Below, in pieces: positions 61,912-64,000 of a DNA stretch of 64,000 nt (the first letter of the stretch is position 1; each line of letters begins with the position of its first letter). The notes beneath the pieces were generated by a model. The model worked only from the letters and a program-made list of their open reading frames with translations, did not search any database and was not told the DNA's origin. Made by a program: the position numbers and the translations under genes. Source of the stretch: [Streptosporangium] indianense (GTDB taxonomy: Bacteria > Actinomycetota > Actinomycetes > Streptomycetales > Streptomycetaceae); contig NZ_JAKEIO010000009.1 of assembly GCF_021474405.1 (NCBI RefSeq), positions 31,290 through 95,289 of the forward strand. The letters run 5' to 3'.

Positions 61912-63393
61912 TCAGAACGCGTCTGCCCGGAGGGCGGTGTGCTGGCGGCCGCCGGTCACGCTCAGGGCGTGAACCAGGTCGTGGATGCCCGATCCGGTGG
62001 TCAGCAGATCGCGGTTGAGGAGGCTTTCGGCGGCACGCAGATGAGCCCGGACGGTATTCCGGCTCAATCCCACGCGTGCCGCCGTCCGCCGGGCGTCGGT
62101 ATCGGCGTCAATCCATGCGCTCACGGTGATGTGGAGGGTGGAGGGCCGGGCACCGTGAAGGGGGCGCAGAAAGGACTCCGCCCAGTCGACGGCGGGTTTC
62201 GTGCGCAGCAAGTCTTCCAGGTGCGGCGGCGCGAGGTGTGGCAAGCCCGGGGCAACGGGCTGGGGTCCTGTGAGGGACAGGGCCAAGTCGACGGTGGCGC
62301 GGGCGCGGACATCACTGAGGTCCACTCCCAGGGCGTCCTCCGCCCTGCGGCAGTGGGCCGCGACCGTGGTGCGGCTGATGTGCAGCAGTCGGGCCACGGC
62401 GGATCGCGGGAATGTCACGGCGAGGCGCGTGACGTCCACGGTGGTCTTCGGCAGGTCGTGCAGCGGAGCCAGGAAGGCGGTCGCCCAGGCCAGGGCCTCC
62501 TGGCGGGGCAGGAGGTGTGCCAGCGAAGGCCGGCCGCGGTAGGCGGCCATCCGCCGGGGGGAGTTGCGGGCGACGGCCAGGGCGTGCAGAGCCTCACCGT
62601 ATGCCGTGGCTGTCAAGGTGAGCGGGTGGGCTCTGCTGATGCCCAGTGCGTACCCGGAGTTGTCCCCTATGAGACGGCGCAGTACCTCGGCCTGGTCCGG
62701 GCGGCCATCGGGCTCCGCATCCTCGGCGATCGGGCAGATCAGGTGGTCCTTGAAGGCCGGGCAGTGCACCATCAGGCCCGACCCGTGGTAGCCCGAAGAG
62801 TCCAGATGAGCTCTGACCAACCGGTCCCGGTCAGCGTCCGGGCAGCTCAGCAGGTACACCCGCACGCGCTCCGCATCCAGCAGCGGCGGCACGTCGCCGG
62901 TGGTCATCCGTCTGGCCAGGGTGATATCCCCGGTCATCAGCGCGGTCAGCACGGCGAAGCGCAACTGCCGGGCCTTGTCCTCGTAATCGCGCAGGCTGCT
63001 GTCGGCCGCCGACGCCCGCCCTTGCAGCTCGAGGAGAGTGCCGACGTAGGACGCAAGCGCCGTCGATTCCCGCGACAGCGCCGAGGCTCCGACCGTGACC
63101 AGCACCGGGCGTTGTGCGCCTAGACCGAATGCCTCGATGTGCACTGCGCGCGTACCCACGGGGAGCGTGGCCGCGGCCAACCGCCCGTCCGCCAGACGCT
63201 CCAGCTGCTCTCTCAGTGCGCCCAGGATCTCCGCAGGGAACCGGGCCGTTGCGGCCTGCACCGCCAACCCGCGCCCCACCCACGCGGCATCCACGGCGAT
63301 CCGGTGCTCGAGCCAGGCCAATACCTCGTGCGGGGACGACGGTCGCCTTATCAACCACAGCAGTTCGCCGAGGCTCGCCGAGTTCTTCTGCAT
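61912..63393 (-). CDS. PucR-like regulator with two helix-turn-helix domains
   Basis: A 493-residue cytoplasmic regulator. ATG at 63393. The N-terminal 280 residues are a sensor (SLGELLWLIRRPSSPHEVLA, DYEDKARQLRFAVLTALMTG) with a GGDEF-like middle. Two PucR-type helix-turn-helix domains follow: TFPRSAVARLLHISRTTVAA with HCRRAEDALGVDLSD, and AARVGLSRNTVRAHLRAAES with LLNRDLLTTGSG. The tandem domains are unusual for this class, and each probably reads one half of a longer operator. The regulated gene is unknown. Confidence 0.8.
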   Translation of the reverse strand: MQKNSASLGELLWLIRRPSSPHEVLAWLEHRIAVDAAWVGRGLAVQAATARFPAEILGALREQLERLADGRLAAATLPVGTRAVHIEAFGLGAQRPVLVTVGASALSRESTALASYVGTLLELQGRASAADSSLRDYEDKARQLRFAVLTALMTGDITLARRMTTGDVPPLLDAERVRVYLLSCPDADRDRLVRAHLDSSGYHGSGLMVHCPAFKDHLICPIAEDAEPDGRPDQAEVLRRLIGDNSGYALGISRAHPLTLTATAYGEALHALAVARNSPRRMAAYRGRPSLAHLLPRQEALAWATAFLAPLHDLPKTTVDVTRLAVTFPRSAVARLLHISRTTVAAHCRRAEDALGVDLSDVRARATVDLALSLTGPQPVAPGLPHLAPPHLEDLLRTKPAVDWAESFLRPLHGARPSTLHITVSAWIDADTDARRTAARVGLSRNTVRAHLRAAESLLNRDLLTTGSGIHDLVHALSVTGGRQHTALRADAF

Positions 63394-63629
63394 GGTGAAC
63401 AGAAAAGCAGGAAGAGCGGCGAAAGTTGCACGACTTCGCGTGGCGCCCTGGGGATGAGTGGGCCGTACGCCTGCCGCGCACGGAAGGTGCCCCGGGTCTC
63501 CTGCGCGAGGAGTGCCGTCGGCTGCCTGTCCTGGCCCCGCGCGTCTTCCGCACGACGTCGCCAGGTGATGGAGGGGTTGGCCTTCAAAAGGCTGGACGAG
63601 GCGTACCGCCTCGGTCGAGGGCTGGCAGA

Positions 63630-64000
63630 AATACAAGGTCCGCGAGGACGAGCGGGGCGATCGTCGGCGCGATCACCGGCACGCATGCCGCTCCGCGGAC
63701 ACTGCTGCTCGGCAGGTACGACACCGAAGGGCGCTTTCAGTACGTCGGCCGCACCACCTCCCTCGCCCAGGCGGCAGGTATGGCGGTCGCCGGTCTGCTC
63801 GCTCCGGGGCGGCGCGGTCATCCATGGACAGGCTGGTCGTTCTCTGCCGGGTAAGGCAGGAGGAGAAGCTGAACGTCACACTGGTGGGACCCGAGCTGGT
63901 GGTGGAAGTCGGCGTCTACGTCGCCCGCGACGCCTCCGGCCGATGGCAGCACACCGCACGCTGGCACCGTGCCCGCCCCGACCTCTCCCCCGCCGACGTC
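63630..64000 (+). pseudogene. ATP-dependent DNA ligase C-terminal remnant, copy 2
   Basis: GWQKYKVRED, then AITGTHAAPRTLLLGRYDTE, RFQYVGRTTSLAQAAG and WTGWSFSAG-stop, then after a frameshift EKLNVTLVGPELVVEVGVYV and HRARPDLSPADV. It repeats copy 1 at high identity, with its own frameshifts and an early TAA. It runs off the window edge. Confidence 0.75.

Overview
The window is high-GC actinobacterial DNA. Codon use, frequent GTG/TTG starts and the gene families present (conservon genes, SpoIIE/STAS/ANTAR partner-switching genes, MAB_1171c-type membrane proteins, Trypco1 and DUF742) point to Streptomyces. It looks like an accessory region, such as a chromosome arm, genomic island or large plasmid: intact operons are separated by IS elements and by many truncated or frameshifted genes. 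No rRNA, tRNA, CRISPR array or phage structural module was seen.

Layout. 0.2-2.5 kb: secreted DNRLRE/DUF6528 protein with a small secreted ORF upstream. 2.8-5.1 kb: compact XRE regulator / HEXXH metallopeptidase / polytopic membrane protein operon. 5.2-10.6 kb: signalling island with ATP-binding anti-sigma kinase, STAS antagonists, ANTAR protein and GAF-SpoIIE phosphatase, flanked by decayed STAS, DyP and nuclease-like fragments. 10.6-12.0 kb: broken IS256 element. 12-18.2 kb: hypotheticals, a secreted NucA/NucB nuclease, a decayed XRE regulator with its ATP-binding partner, and a decayed phosphotransferase. 18.9-23.5 kb: the most interesting locus, a three-gene operon encoding a Trypco1 protein, a 1259-residue trypsin-STAND NTPase-TPR protein and a Nudix-fold protein with a destroyed Nudix box; it has the architecture of an NTP-dependent conflict or immune system.

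24.2-31 kb: MerR-regulated oxidoreductase, an IS5-family element with perfect-looking ends, acyl-CoA ligase divergent from a PucR-type regulator, and a deleted IS5 copy. 31.4-34.8 kb: persulfide module (MFS, ETHE1-like/rhodanese, ArsR-rhodanese fusion). 34.8-36.7 kb: gene debris. 37-43.9 kb: L-lactate/glycolate utilisation operon (permease, FAD subunit, Fe-S subunit) controlled by two paralogous GntR/FCD regulators that apparently share one operator sequence. 44-46.5 kb: anti-sigma kinase, Tn3 and IS5 remnants, LysM-protein remnant. 46.9-49.3 kb: incomplete conservon (sensor kinase plus DUF742). 49.7-50.8 kb: small membrane protein plus a protein with a duplicated Cys/His motif.

51-57 kb: CutA and SGNH remnants, then DUF418 and alpha/beta-hydrolase genes divergent from a GNAT-PaaX pair, then GAP-family, TniA and IS256 debris. 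57.5-59.8 kb: secreted coiled-coil/Hint polymorphic toxin with its immunity gene and a strong terminator. 60-64 kb: two degraded copies of the C-terminal end of an ATP-dependent DNA ligase bracket a small secreted protein and a PucR-like regulator.

Coordinates were read by eye from sequence and translations; family names rest on remembered motifs, not on database searches.
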